Assembly: GCA_026119855.1 (NCBI GenBank)
Contig: JAOWBW010000006.1
Coordinates: forward strand, 2,480,001-2,544,000
Reading direction: 5' to 3'
Source: Campanula takesimana
Taxonomy: Eukaryota > Streptophyta > Magnoliopsida > Asterales > Campanulaceae
Length of the DNA: 64,000 nt
Shown here: positions 10,389 through 22,925 of the stretch, in pieces
How positions within the stretch are numbered: the first letter of the stretch is position 1
Layout: each line of letters starts with the position of its first letter
Made by a program: the position numbers and the translations under genes
Notes under the pieces: generated by a model
Databases searched by the model: none
The model's input: only the letters and a program-made list of their open reading frames with translations
What the model was told of the DNA's origin: nothing

Positions 10389-11165
10389 CTTTTAAGAAAA
10401 TTACTCATGATGGAAAATATGTTGTAGAGAGAAATGAAGATGAAAGGAAGATGTTGGGTGGAAAATATGATCAGATTGTGGCTGTAGAAATGCTGAAATG
10501 GTACTTGAAAGTCTTGATCAACAATTTTCGTTTGAGAGAGTTGAGAGAGATAACTGAGTTTTGATGAAGTAATTTATTTGGAGAGGGAAATAGTATTTAT
10601 AGTTAGGAAATTTAATTAGGATAAGATTTTTTTAAGTCTGAAAAGTCATCCAAAAATGCAGTCAAAACGGCCATATTTGGTCAAACTCCCGTTAGTTAAC
10701 GGGAATAAACGGTCAAAAAATTAAATTTCCAACGGATCTAATGGCTGGCTGGTTCTGCTGGGCTCTGGCAAAGCACATGGGAATATGGGATGGGATGGTG
10801 TGGACTGTGGTGGGCCGCCATTGTGTTGTGTGGGAGGATGAGAAAAGGAAAGGACAAGAAGGGGACATGACCTTGCTGCTGAGTTGCTGTTGCTTGCAGG
10901 TCTGCGGCCTGCACATGCCAGGCAAGTGGCCCACTGCCAGCCCACACACGCGGTTCCTGGCCGGTTCTTCGGTCAGGTTCACCGATTCTGGTTTGCAATT
11001 CCGGTTCCGGTTCGAAGAACCGGCGGTTCACCGGTTTTCAAACTCCCCAAACCGTAACCGGCCCTGATGAATGACGGTTCCGGTTACTCCGGTTCCGGTT
11101 TATTAGCCGGTCCCTTCGGTTTCGTGCTTCTCCGATCCGGTTCCTATCCGGTTTAGCCATCCCTA

Positions 11166-11466
11166 GGTATATGGACTGTTTTTCGTCACTAAATTTTGGT
11201 CAATAATACTGACGGAGTCTAATTCGCCACTACCCGCCATCTGAGTATAATTAAGTCCGTCACAAACAATTTTTCGTCACAGTTTTCTAACCATTGTCGT
11301 CACAAATTTGACGTCAGTAACAGTTAAAAACTAAACAAAAGAAGTGACGGACGTCCGTCAGAAAATTTATTATAATAGCTTTTATTTGCTATATTATCAA
11401 TTCCAATAAATAAAATATTAAAATATTACTTTAAAATTTTTAAAAGTACTAAACTTATTAGTAATA
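11166..11466. other. CCGTCA/TGACGG motif cluster
   Basis: At least seven CGTCA or TGACG words lie between 11188 and 11366, in both orientations, continuing the cluster at 5090-5145 across the hAT insertion. Such repeated subterminal words occur in CACTA elements, but I see no CACTA terminus here, so the class stays open. The second copy is at 29770-30070. Confidence 0.4.
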
Positions 11467-11731
11467 CTCACTCCGTCTCAAAATAAATGTCGTTTTAGGA
11501 GTTAAATTTTGTCTCAAATACTTGTCGTTTCACTATTTTCAAAGCTTTTTTATTGTTCTATACCAATTATACCCTTAATATTGATTGTGAATTATCTCTT
11601 ATCTAACCATTTAATTACCTAGGTAGTTGAATTACTTTAGGGGTATTTGGGACTTATTCACATGCATTAATAACATTTCTTAATATGTGTGAAACACTTT
11701 AAAACGACATCTATTTTGAGAAGAGAGGGAG
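11467..11731. mobile_element. Stowaway-like MITE
   Basis: The left end CTCACTCCGTCTCAAAATAA is inverted relative to the right end TATTTTGAGAAGAGAGGGAG, with TA flanks. Longer internal pairing includes ATGTCGTTTTAG against TTAAAACGACAT. It is 265 bp with no coding. Confidence 0.8.
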
Positions 11732-11961
11732 TAGATATTAAAAATAGTATTTTAATATTTTTAAAATACTATATTAACATTTGCAAACTCAAGTCACTCA
11801 GATGATGAGCTTTCATGAAGTTGAAGTATTCCTTCAACACCAGAGAGTGGTGATCAGAGCTAGAATGTTCTTTTGATTGTCAGGAAGGAGGAGTTTTTGG
11901 TTTGTGTTTCTTTGAAGAGTAAGTTATGGGGGAAACTAGTTTCTCCATAATTTATAAAAAA

Positions 11962-13346
11962 CAGGTCAGTCTCAATAAATTTAGGGCCCCGGTGCTAAAA
12001 CGAATATAGGCCCTATAAATTTCAAAAATTACACACACAAAAACATAAATTATATATACTTTAGTATAAATGTTCAACTTTTTCTTAAGCACAACAAATT
12101 CAAAAATAGTTTATTACATCGATCATAACTTTTAAACATCCAAGTCATCAAAAGGCACCTCATTTTCAACAACTATATCATCAATATTGTTCTCAACAAG
12201 CACCTCATCAACATTTTCTATAGGCACATCATCAACATTTTTTATAGGCACGTCATCAACATTATCATTCTCGCCAAGTAAATCACCCAAATTATCATTT
12301 TGAACATCCAAGTCATCAAAAGGCACATTATCATCAATAGGCATATTATCAACATTTTTATTTTCGGTCGAGATTTTCGGTTCTTTTGTAATAATAAACC
12401 TATTAATCGCTCCTCTTTGGGACTCAATCAATTTTTCGACTCTTTTTTGTTTCTTATGCTTTACACAACCCGAATCATATCTTCTAATTTTCGGAGACAT
12501 ATTTCAAAATCTCAAAAATAATATCAAAGTGCCAAATGGATTGAAAAAACCTGGAAAAAATGCATTAAGTCGAATAATCACAGTTTGCTCATGACCCGGA
12601 AACCCTGTAGGCTGCAGAATCAAAGATTAAAAAAAAAATTAGACCACAAATTAAAAACTCTAAACAAATAAGACCACAAATGAACTCACACTACATATTA
12701 TAAAGCAATGGAATATTTATAATAAATTAACAAAATCCTTTCTAAACTCAAAAAACTAAAATAAGAATTAAAGGTTAATTTTATATTTAAAATTGAATCT
12801 CAATTCTTAAATCATGAAATTAAGGGAGGTGAAAGCTAAATTACTATGTACTGTACCTTCAAGAATCAAGCCGGCTTGCTTCACTGCTTTGTAACTGGCG
12901 AGCGGGAACACGATTCTCCGACGCAGACACTCACACGCGAGTTCCAACAATGGTGAATCGCTGAATTGGTGAATGGTGATGAATTGAAAGCTGTCGAAAG
13001 GAAATAACGGAAAGGAAAGCTGCGTAGAGATGGAAAGAAATTGTGGGATTGAGAGATTAACGAAGAGTCATTTTAATTACCGAGAGCCTCGAGGAATTAA
13101 CGGCGACGATGGCGATTGGCGAGAAAGGAAAGCCGCGAAGGAGAAGCCGTTTAAGTTCTTGCGAAGCCGCGGTTTGTGACTGCGGATTTTCCCTTGTGAA
13201 GCCGCACATCGTGTCTGTGTTTTTTCTTTTGCGTGAACTGCTCGACATATACAATGGGCTATTGGGCCGTAGAAAAAATGGGGGCCCTCCCAAATTTTGG
13301 GGCCCTGGTCTGTTGCACTAAATGTTCGGGCCCAAAACCGGGCTTG
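11962..13346 (-). mobile_element. Truncated hAT (ZMYM1-like group)
   Basis: The element starts CAGGTCAGTCTC and ends CCGGGCTTG. GGGCCC words sit at both ends. The flanks ATAAAAAA (11954-11961) and ATAAAAAG (13347-13354) differ at one base, as expected of an old 8-bp duplication. Only the transposase N-terminus (12132-12500) remains, so it is non-autonomous. Confidence 0.65.
12132..12500 (-). pseudogene. N-terminal fragment of a ZMYM1/TTF-type hAT transposase
   Basis: A 122-codon frame begins MSPKIRRYDSGCVKHKKQKR, then VEKLIESQRGAINRF. This matches the N-terminus of plant 'zinc finger MYM-type protein 1-like' hAT transposases, where a basic K/R segment precedes SQKG-(S/A)-hydrophobic-KF. The rest is an acidic low-complexity tail built from repeated DDVPI/ENVDE and VPFDDLDV units. 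The TTF zinc finger and catalytic domain are missing. An identical frame occurs in the second copy (30736-31104), so it has been preserved since the duplication, but I see no evidence of function. Confidence 0.6.
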
Positions 13347-13442
13347 ATAAAAAGTCCGTTTTTTAATATTAGTATTACCCTTAAACCTTAAATCCTATAA
13401 AAACATGATTTTTTATAACTTATTGAGAAACTAGTTTCCCCC

Positions 13443-14340
13443 AAAATTTATGTTCTTTGAAACGGGAGGTGTCTTGTTATTGTTCACTTTTCTTTTCCTA
13501 GTAAATTGAAGAGTTTCAGATGGTTTAGAAGGTGCTACATTTGGTCTTAGCATCTCTGACGTTATAAGTTTGATCGAAGTTGTCTTTCCGGCTGTCTTCT
13601 CCGGCCACTTCCGCATAGATCTGGCCAAAGTGCTCCAAACTCGGGCTCCACACACTGCCGGCAACACCGTAGCCCTTAGACCCGGCCAGCACCTTCCGAG
13701 ACACCAATTGACTTCTTCAGTTTTGAAACTCCACCATTACAACATTCTTCAATTTAAATTACATAAATCCAAGCCTCAAAACGGTTGCAGAAACAATTTG
13801 TTACTCTCTCTGACTAAAATGAATGTTAAAAAAAAATTAAAATTATTTTTTGATCAAAAGCAATTTAAAATTTAACTTTTTATTTTTGTTTTTATTTTGG
13901 GGTGGAAAATCGAACTAAGTAGTAAAGAAAATTGGACCAACTTTTTTTTTTTTTTTGGGTGTTCTTTGAACCAATTATTGAAACTCTTGTTCCAACAATT
14001 CCGGAGAGACAAGTTTTTTAAAAAAGGGAAAAAATAATAATCAGATTAAACTAAGGGCTAAACCATTTAATTATGAAATGTTTATTGTGTAATCTAATTG
14101 CGATAGAGTAAACACGAGTCCAAATCATCTGTGCCACTTTGTGTACCACTTCATGTGCCACAAGTGATCTAATGATTCATAGTTATTGAGATTGACATTA
14201 AATTAATATTATCAAAACTTGTGAACGATTGGATTACGAGTGGCACATAGAGTGGTACACAGAAGTGGTACATGAGATCTCGACTCAACTGTTATCTTCA
14301 GTGGTTGATGACAATGGATAATATAAGAAGAATAATACTA
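13443..14340. other. No gene recognised; palindromic MITE-like segment at about 14110-14285
   Basis: A G/C-richer block at 13560-13710 carries overlapping short - frames without recognised similarity; it could be a captured exon fragment. At about 14110-14285 the words TGTGCCAC, GTGTACCACTT and the inverted GTGGCACA, GTGGTACACA form an imperfect inverted repeat, probably a small MITE. Confidence 0.4.
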
Positions 14341-14500
14341 GGGGGCACAAAAAAGTCACAAAAACTTGTTTACAAAATCTTAGGTGTAATGATTCTATTG
14401 GTTTTTTAAATAGAGTGTGGCGGGTCCATTATCGATGCAACCAATAAAATATCGTCACCTTATTTTGTTAGCAAGATTTTGTGACTTTATTTTGTGCCCC
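14341..14500. mobile_element. Short MITE
   Basis: The 160-bp element begins GGGGGCACAAAAAAGTCAC and ends GTGACTTTATTTTGTGCCCC, in inverted orientation, between TA dinucleotides. The second copy is at 32917-33076. Confidence 0.65.
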
Positions 14501-14616
14501 TAACATTGCTCAAGATAAGAATCTTGTAAATTTGGCAACAGCCTTATATAGATTTTTTGTCCAATCTTCACACAAATATTATCCTAACCCATTAATAACA
14601 GACATATTTAAATAAA

Positions 14617-15059
14617 GGGCAAATTGCAAATAAGGGCCTGAAGTTCACCAGGCGTTTGAAGAAGAGGGCCCATTGTTTCAAAACTCGCACATCAAGGCCC
14701 AAAGATAGAAAAAACTAGCAAATAAGGGTTTTTGACGGAAATGTTAGATTTTTCAGTTAAATTAACATGTGCCGTGCACATGTGGACTTAACTGAAATTA
14801 GTTTAACTTTTCAAGGGGTAAACTAGAAATATTAAAGTTTAAGGGACCAAAAGTAAAAATTTCTCCAATATATGTATGATTCACGAAATTATTTTTAAAA
14901 AAAAATATTTCACTAAATTTATTTATTTTAAAAAAGATTAATTTTTTTATTATTATTTTTGAAAAAAAAAAAAAAACCTCTCTAAATTAGTTTTTCAGAG
15001 AAATACTTTTCACTAAATAATGCACTAAATAAATATATCCTAGAATCAAAATTGCTAAC
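14617..15059. mobile_element. Left arm of a long-TIR MULE, copy 1
   Basis: This arm starts GGGCAAATTGCAAATAAGGG after TTAAATAAA (14608-14616). Its inverted partner is the right arm near 44385-44864, which ends TTTGCCC followed by TTAAATAAA. The 9-bp duplication and an inverted repeat of more than 400 bp identify a Mutator-like element. Copy 1 has lost its right half, because the Tat element and the duplication junction follow. Confidence 0.8.
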
Positions 15060-16351
15060 TGATGTGGCGGATTTTGTATATATTATTTACCTTATTTTTC
15101 TATGTATTTTCATTCATTTTGATGTACTTAAACTAGTTTTGATGTATTTTGGGCATTATTTATCATTTGAGATTTATTGTAATCCGGGGTAGAATAGTCG
15201 TATTTATTTATTTATATATGTCCGGATGTAATTTTTGGTGAGCTTTAAAGTCATGTCTCAAGAATCAAGTCAAGGATAAAGTCAAGGCAAAGTCAAAGTC
15301 AACCGGAGCGGAGGAGTGTAAGACCAAACTGCAATTTCTGGAAGTTGAGGGACTGTTTTGAAATCCCTGAAAGTTGGAAGACTTAACTGCAAATAACAGA
15401 AATTCCAGGGACTAAAGTGAAAAATGTGGAAAACGGCCCGTCAATCATAGAAGGCGGCGGATCTCTGGAAGAGGGATTGGTTATTTTCTTTTTCTTTTTC
15501 TTTTATTTTTATTTGATTTTTGAAGTCATTATTAGGGGGGGATTAGATTGAGATTAGGTGATTCTCTTTCACTTGAAAAAGAGACCACGTTCTTTTCTTT
15601 TTCTCTAGAGTTTTGTAACCTTTTAATGGAGAACTAACTCCATAGCTTTGGATTGAAAGCTTGAACCTAATTTATTTCAATTGAGGTAATTTTCTTATTC
15701 TTTTGATTAATCTATTCATAATTTTACTTGTTCTGATTTTAGATTTATAACTAGGGTTTGTGGATTTGGCCAATTCACTAGTTCTTTTTATGAATCTATG
15801 CTAGAATTCTCTGTTCTGTGCCAGAATTAGGGTTTTCACCGTAGCATCTTCACGAATTATGTATGTGCCATAGCAATTCGGGGAGTAGGCAAAATTAAAC
15901 GATTATCTAGTAAACCTAGAAAGCATTCTTGATCTTAGTCTCTTAAATTGAATCAATTAATCTTTAAATCTTTTCTGTGTCAGTCTAGGTTTAATTTTAA
16001 TTAGGGTTTATAGTGAGTGTACCACTGCTATAGACTAAACTGTAAGAAGAGACAGGGGTTGAAATACATCTCGTGATCAAGTGAATAGGATTAACGGAGA
16101 AATAGAAGTACCAATGAAATTGAATTAGAGGACGGGGATAGGGATCAATCTGAAGTGCTTTTTAATCATTGTTTTAATCACATTTAGTTTAATTTCCCGT
16201 CTAGGATTTAATTACAATCAAATTCAACCCTCAATCTGGTTAAGTGACTAGTGCGTAAATAATCATCGTTCTTCGTGGATCGACCCTGACTTACTCTAAT
16301 TACATTATTAGTGGAAGATTTTAGGTCTAATTTAGTAGGCGTGCGACTAAG
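15060..16351 (+). mobile_element. LTR (tRNA-Asp-primed Gypsy type), copy 1, cut by Tat
   Basis: The sequence begins TGATGTGGCGG and matches 42495-43783. In copy 2 it continues to CCTACCA and a tRNA-Asp primer-binding site. In copy 1 the Tat element starts 1-2 bases after GCGTGCGACTAA. It has no coding. The start at 15060 is inferred from the end of the MULE arm and the TG. Confidence 0.55.
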
Positions 16352-19149
16352 TGTAGATACCCTGATCTCGCACCCCTAAAAACCCACCTTGAATCGGTCT
16401 AAACCCGAAAATTGACCTAAAACTCTCGATTTGGCTGTGCGGGACTGCCGTGAGCCTTATCGGTGCATCGAATTGATAAACGGACTTCAAATTCATGATC
16501 AGAGCGAAAAAACGAGCAAACAGACAAAAATTTCGTTTTTCGAGGTGCGGGACCGGAAACAGGGCCCGCAACCCCCCGAACTGCTCGCTGTTATCCATTC
16601 TGTGCATTAAAAATATATTATTACCTTTCCTTGCTAATTGACATATTTCAGATATACCGGCGTGACCACAAAATTATTCCAAGCAACTTTCATGTTGGGC
16701 CCGCGGACAACCGGGACACCGGAGCGCGCACGACGGAGCGGAAAGCCGGAGCCGGAAAGATGGTTATCCAAATTGGAAAATATCTCAAAATATCTTATCA
16801 ACTGGTCAAGAAGAGCAAAAAATATATTATTGTCGTTCCTTGATCATAAAAATATTTCAGATATACCGGCCTGACCAGAAAAATATTCCGAGCAACTTTC
16901 ATGTTGGACTCGCGGACAACCGGGACACCGGAGACGCGCACAACAGAGCAGTTGCGGAGCGGAAAGCCGAAACAGAGATAAGGAAGATGACTTTAAGCCT
17001 TAGTCAAGAAGGATAAATGATGGATCCACCAATTTACAACCTCCCCCCCTCCAAGTTACAACCAATTTACCACCTCCCTCCTCCTATATACACCACTCTC
17101 ATCCATTTCAAAAAGACACACAAAGACAAAAACACAAAAACAAAAAAAGAGACACAAAAACAAAAAGAAAAAAAAAAAACCCTACCATCCTCCACTCTCA
17201 TTCTCTCTCAACAAGAACACCACCACCACACCATCACCACACCACCACTCATACACCACCCCTACACCACCCATAAATCACCAAACAAACCACAAAAAAC
17301 ACATCAAAGCCAAAACTTTGATCAAACACAAAGCAAAAAGAAAAGAAAAAGTCTTCCCTTGGTTGACAAAGGGAGCACCCATAATCTCAAAAGCTAGGTA
17401 AAACTCTATGTAAACCTTGGCTCTTTAGATATGTAAGCAATATTGGGAGTGGTTTGGAACCTAGTCAAATAATGACTAGGTTTCCTTCATCTTCCATGTT
17501 TTTTTTAGCTTTGTAAAGCTTTGTTTATGTATATAAATGATGATCATATGATGCTAATACTCAATTTATTATGTTTATATATATTCATAATAGTCATAAT
17601 ATTCATATGCTTTAATTTGTGTATGAAAATCTTCATGTTTCTCTCAAAGGGCGTAAATCTGCCCTCTTTGGCTTTCCTTCATGATCATGCATGTGAAAAT
17701 CATTATTTGTTGAGAAATAGCTCTTGGATAATGTTGTTAACATGTTAAATATCAAATTCCTTGAGTTTCATGCCTTGGTTTGAAGATATAGTAGTGTTTT
17801 GAGGTCTATAATCATGCCTCATATAATCAGTTTTTACTTTCTGTATAGAGTCTTGATTTTGATAAGCTTGTAAATCCATCTTAGAATGGTTTTATGGTTT
17901 AGTTCAAAGAACAAAAGTTGTTCATAACATGTTGAAATATATGATACTAAAGTTTCATGTTCATATTCCATTCCTAGATCATATTTTCATGCATAAATTT
18001 GGGTCTCAGTGATTCTGAGTTGTTTATTCACTGTGGTACCTTGCTGTGTTCTTGGGCTTCAAACTTGATGAAAAATAATTTTCTGGACAAATATCAAAAC
18101 ATGGATTTTTTTCTACACGAACTCAGGATGATTATAATATTTTTTATACATTTTTTGGATCAATTTAAGTTCTCCTTTCAAACAGATGTTTCAAACTCAA
18201 AAATTCAGATTCTGCACTTCCAGTTTCTGACATTAAAATGTCAGAAACCTTTTGAACCACTAAAACTCATCCTATGAACTCCAAATTTTGGGATATTCAT
18301 TTTTTATGCGTTGTATTCAACTTTTGTTCTTTGGGTTTTGTCAGATTCCCAAGATAAGATGGTGAAATTGGTGATAAACATGCTAAGGTTTCTGTTTGCC
18401 TTTTCTGGGCTGAATTTTGTGATCAACTTTATTGCATGTGTTTGGGGCCTAAACTTGGTTCAAAAAGTCTACAAAATTTCCTTGTGATCCCTAGTATTCA
18501 GGTATTAACCCCCAATTTTTAGTTTTGGAATCGGATTGATTTTAGGACAGGTACGACGGCTCGGGGACGGAAAGTGTCACCGAAATCAACAAAAGCACCG
18601 TCGAGGATATTTATTATTATTTGTGGGATTTGTCTCCCCTATTTTTTGTATATGTGTAATTGTGTAATCTCCCCTCCCGTGGATGTATTATTGCTTGATA
18701 TGATCAAAACCATTCTTGAAAACCAATCGGGAATCCACTCAAACCGAGTTCCCGGTTGTGAATAAAAATGAAACTTCCTAGAATAGGAAGACCTCCATAT
18801 ATATTTCATCACCATTTTTTGGTAGGGCATAAAATCCAAATTAAAAGGCATAAAATTGAATATAAGTGGCACGCATATAGAGACCATCACGGGTGAGAAG
18901 AGTGCCTAACCCCTTCTCTTCTCGCAACTTAGCCCCCGAACCCATTTTCTCAAAAAAGGTTTTTTCTTCATTTTTCCTAAAATCAAAATGAGGTGGCGAA
19001 TCTTGCAATCAAATCACAGCATCAAGAGGAAACCATTGTGTGAGAACCGAGCGCATTTCCAAAAGCGCATCAGCACGAGACGGGCGCGAACCGCTTTCAC
19101 GGGCGGTCATTTCGCGGTGATCAGATCATCTCGGGCGCGGGCTCTCACA
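16352..19149 (+). repeat. 5' LTR of the Tat element
   Basis: It starts TGTAGATACC and ends CTCTCACA, directly before the primer-binding site. A block of roughly 110 bp (containing TCAGATATACCGGC, CAACTTTCATGTTGG and ACAACCGGGACACCGGAG) occurs at about 16645 and again at about 16853. CTATATACA at about 17084-17092 is a likely LTR TATA box, followed by an A/C-rich transcript start region. ACTTAGCCCCCGAACCC near 18926 is shared with the LTRs of the element at 50063-58748 (CCTAACCCCCGAACCC). Confidence 0.82.
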
Positions 19150-19150
19150 G

Positions 19151-19168
19151 TGGCGACTCCGCTGGGGA
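19151..19168 (+). other. Primer-binding site, tRNA-Arg type
   Basis: TGGCGACTCCGCTGGGGA lies one base after the LTR end. It is complementary to the 3' end of a plant tRNA-Arg (…GCGGAGTCG-CCA), the primer usual for Tat/Ogre elements. The same site occurs at 51383-51400. Confidence 0.85.
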
Positions 19169-20143
19169 GTTGTTTTAAAGTGGGCTAGACTCTAAATCTT
19201 TGTGTGTGCCATGCTTTATGTGCCTTACTTGGGGTGTATATATCTGTGCCCTAACCCTGTTTTGCAGGGGCGTTTTTTCGCTTATCTTATTTGTATATAT
19301 ATATATGCATTGCGTGGTGAGTGATTCCCCAAAAAAAAGGGGTAAAACAAGTAAAAAAGAAAAAAATGATTTTCTTGTTTTCTTTACGTGCTTTCAAAAT
19401 GATTTTTCGAACTCATAGATACCTCACACACATGCACGTTTTTTGAAAAGCGTCTTAGAATCTCAAACCCGAGACGGTAAACCTGGGGCATAAGGGAGCT
19501 CACTTGACTTCCCCATAGGGTCAACGGTATACTGTTTCCCCCTTAGCAGCGCCTACGGTCGCTGTGATGGGTGTAAGCCAAGCTTCAAAAGCCGAAATGC
19601 GATGTCCATATTCTTTCGAAAATAACACGTCACAGACTTCATGTCGGTTTTTGTCTAAACAATTTTACTTCAATCCTATGAATTCCCAAAAGGTTATAAT
19701 CGACCTCAATTGTGGATATCATGTTGAAATTCTTGGATTGACTTGAAATTGTCAAGACCCTCACATAGACCGTAACCGAATGGTGGATCCCAGAAAGAGT
19801 ATAGGCCCTTCGCTAGGGGCTCGGACGGCCAATAGTACAGTACAGGTGAAAAACGTTGGTCCTATACTTTGGAGATGGTATCCACTATTCCAAGATTCAT
19901 GCAAAAACATGTCAAAATAAAGCAAGTGCTTATCCGGCATTCTAGGATTGATTTTGATTTTTGAACTCCTTTTGAATCAAACTCGGAAAATCTCGATCCT
20001 TTTCACTCTCTAATCAGCCCTAAACACCATCCCTTTCAGATACTCTAAGCCTAGCATCTACTTGGAAAGGGGGAGCTAGAAACAGTAAGGGGAGGTTGAT
20101 CCGAGTTGCCGAGACAGTGCCTGTAACCGAAGAAGCTATTGCA
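19169..20143 (+). other. Untranslated leader of the Tat element
   Basis: About 1 kb separates the primer site from the gag ATG. I see no conserved coding. A (TA)n-like run is at about 19293-19306. Confidence 0.6.
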
Positions 20144-22925
20144 ATGGCCCAGGAAGGAAATGAGGAAGCCTATGTGCCGCCACCAGGTCTTCAAGCATGG
20201 TTGGAGCAGAATGTGTTGGGTCAGATGAGGATTCAGCAAGATGAGCTACTGGCTACACTTGTGCAGATGCAGAATCAGAATAGTAATGGGGCTCCCAATG
20301 GCAACCCCAACAGAAATCCCAATGGCGATCCGAAAGTTAATCAGACCGGAAATGGGGTTCCCAATCCTAATCCCAATGGCAATACAGGTCCCAATGGAAG
20401 TGGCATCCCTACCATCAACTTGAATCCTATTGGTAGCAACACCATCGGCCAGAGTCATCACCAGAACATCTCTCCTCAGGGTAATGTGGCTCATCCAGAC
20501 TTCAGTGGCACTCACCAGCCCTTCATCCCGAATCCAGCAAATTTTGCTGTGCATCCGTCTCAGTATCCGCCTGATCATAATGCCTTTGCTCAGTATATGC
20601 AGACTCTGTATCCGAATCAGCAGCCCAACGCTTATGGTGCGTTTGCTAGCGGTGCCTCTCAGATTAATCAAGGAACTTCCCAGGGGCAAGATCCTAACCT
20701 AGTCCGCCAAATGGAAGCGTTCTACAAGGGTGTCCCATATCCTTACTAAAGCTGAGATTGAAATGAGCGAAATGAAAGAAATGTTGAGAAAGGTCATGAA
20801 TAAAGGGGAGTTTTCTACAGATTCCTTGAAATTATCTCCATTTGCTGTTCTGCCTCCTAAATTCAAAATGCCCGATGTGGAGAAATTTGACGGTACAGGT
20901 TGCCCAATGGACCACCTGAAATCTTACGCTCATGCAATGCAGTCTCGTGGGGCTAATGTTGGTGCGATGGCCTCCAACTTCCATCTGACTTTGGTAGGAG
21001 CCGCTAAGCAGTGGTTTATGACTGTGGATGCCAATCTGGTTGATAATTGGGGGAAGCTCGTGGATGAATTCCAGAAGCGATACAAAGATAACTCCAACTG
21101 GGAGAAGAGCCGTCGTGACCTCGATTCGTGTGATCAGCGTCAGAAGGAATCCTTTTCTGAATTTGCAAGTAGGTGGAGGAAGAAAGTTGCTCAAACTCTG
21201 GAGAGGCCTGACAGTGCCGAGCAAACTCGTATTTTCCTTAAGAATCTTCAGCCGGTGTATGCAGATAAGATGAAATATCTCCCGTTTCCAGATTTTGCTT
21301 CTATTCTTGATGTGGGTTCTCGTATTGACGAAGATGTCCGAACTGGGGTGATCAAGCTAGATTCTTCTCCTAGCTCCTACAGATTCCGATCCGCTGCTAA
21401 AGCCCCGGCACCAGTTGTGAACAATGTTGCCATGACCCCTGCTCCTTTTTGGAACAGCAATGTGGGACCAAGCCGGAGCAGCTACAATAGGGCACCTCCG
21501 TGTTATAATCAAGACGGGTCTGTGAACTCTGTCACCGATCAGCGAAGGAATGGTGGAAATCGGAGAGATCGCCATTTTGATAAATTCAGCGCTCCATTGT
21601 CTACTATCTTTCAAGGATTGGTCGCCCAAGCAGTACTAAAGCCGATAGAAGGATACCGCCCGCCTAATCCGCCTCCTAAGAATTGGGATGCAAGTAAATA
21701 TTATGCATACCACGTATCACCTGGTCATGCGACAAATGAATGTTGGAGTTTGAGACACACTCTACAAGACATGATAGACGATGGACTCATTCAGAAGCCG
21801 CCCCAACCAAATGTGGTGACTAATCCCTTGCCAGGGATCCATGTGATCGAGTTTGAAGGAAACTACTCAAGGACTAGTTTCATCGTTCCGAAGAAAGCTT
21901 TGAATTACACTGTAACTCCTGTTATCTCCAAAGATTTTGAATGCCATATGATCTGTTGGGATTCGATTTTGTCTAGTGCTAAAGCTGTTAAGGAGCAAAA
22001 GGCCCTTATTAAAAAGGCCACTTGGGTTGGCGGAAATGTGAATCACCTCACTCGCTCGGGAAGAGCCTATCAGCCTCCAAATCCCGAGGCAAGTGAATTG
22101 GGAAAGCATAAAGAAGAAGTCCCCGCTCAGAAAGAGAAGGTCGTCGAGAACCCGGTCATGACCCAGTTAAAGAAAACCCAAGCTAATATATCCATTTGGG
22201 GTTTGCTCTCGTCTTCACATGAGCACCGAGACGTGTTGGTTAAAGCTCTTGCTCAAGCTGTCATCCCGATCGAGACTTCTCCCAATGACCTTGTCCACAT
22301 GATCGGCAACATTCATTTTGGGAATATCATCACTTTTACCGATCTCGATGCACCAAAAATTGGTCTTAATCATGTCGAGGCTCTGCACATCACAGTTGGG
22401 ATCGGAGGTGAGCACTTAGCTCGTGTTTTGATCGATAATGGCTCCTCAGTAAATGTATGCCCCGTGCATGTTCTCGCAGAATTGGGAATCAAGATAACTG
22501 ATTTGGCCCCATCTTCTCAAGTAGTTCGTGCTTACGATAGCACCAGTCGCTGTGTTCTGGGTGTTGTCCTTCTCACTCTCACCATTGGCCCTCTTGTCAT
22601 GCCGATTGAATTTCAAGTGATTGATATCAAGTCCTCATTCAGTCTACTCTTGGGACGCCCTTGGATCCATGGAGTAAGAGGGGTAGCTTCCTCCTACCAT
22701 CAGTGCATCAAGTTCATCCACGACAATCATGTAGTGGTAGTTCATGCCCAAGATGATACGCAAGTTCATGATCTCCCGATTTTGGGAATTGAGCACAAAG
22801 ATACTGGCATCTTCTTGAGTGGTTTTGAAGTGATCCCACAAGCTCGGATCCATGCTATTGAATATGTCAAGGAGACCGATCTAATTGGTAGAAAGCGGAC
22901 CAGGTATGGAGACACAATGGCCTTG
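20144..22925 (+). pseudogene. Tat gag-protease region (frameshifted)
   Basis: The first in-frame ATG (20144) opens an N-terminal Gag rich in N, P, G and Q, with NPNGN-type repeats. Its frame stops at 20749. The capsid part continues in another frame that overlaps from 20730: FKMPDVEKFDGTGCPMDHLK, WRKKVAQTLERP and a degenerate Cys/His motif with YHVSPGHATNECWSLRHTLQ. Further on come KKTQANISIWGLL and the protease with VLIDNGSSVNVCP, where D-N-G replaces the canonical D-T/S-G. The DNG form is common in Tat proteases as I recall. Near 22925 the frame is lost again. The product would be virion-like particle protein and its processing protease. Confidence 0.85.

Larger units (their letters stand above)
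5155..11165 (-). mobile_element. hAT DNA transposon with nested insertions
   Basis: The 6011-bp element is bounded by the 8-bp duplication GGTATATG (5147-5154 and 11166-11173). The termini are inverted: TATGGATGGCCAACACCGG on the left, and the complement of CCGGTTTAGCCATCCCTA on the right. Both subterminal zones are crowded with ACCGG/CCGGTT words. It encodes a decayed hAT transposase on the - strand (7045-10388). A Pack-MULE (5476-6929) and a smaller hAT (8290-9348) sit inside it, so the original was roughly 3.5 kb. A partial second copy of its transposase-5' end lies at 29237-29769. Confidence 0.9.
11928..13442. mobile_element. Inverted-repeat element split by a hAT
   Basis: The outer arms are about 34-bp inverted repeats starting GGGGGAAACTAGTTTCTC and ending GAGAAACTAGTTTCCCCC. 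Each continues into an A/T stretch with TTATAAAAAA. Flanks AAGTTATG and AATTTATG may be a degenerate 8-bp duplication. Without the hAT inside (11962-13346) it would be a MITE of only about 120 bp. Confidence 0.6.
10211..16351. repeat. Segmental duplication, copy 1
   Basis: This segment reappears at 29237 to about 43783 in the same orientation with few substitutions. Differences noted: copy 2 lacks 10579-11000 (422 bp, inside the hAT) and about 25 bp near 12863-12888; it contains the Tekay element at the position equivalent to 14807; and it lacks the Tat element that follows 16351 here. See the findings for interpretation. Confidence 0.93.

Noticed and set aside
13431..13707. Two overlapping - frames as a host gene
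   Set aside because: Neither gives a recognised domain and they compete for the same bases. A captured exon fragment is possible but not supported.
20246..20689. 147-codon - frame
   Set aside because: It is opposite the Tat gag low-complexity region and has no recognisable similarity.
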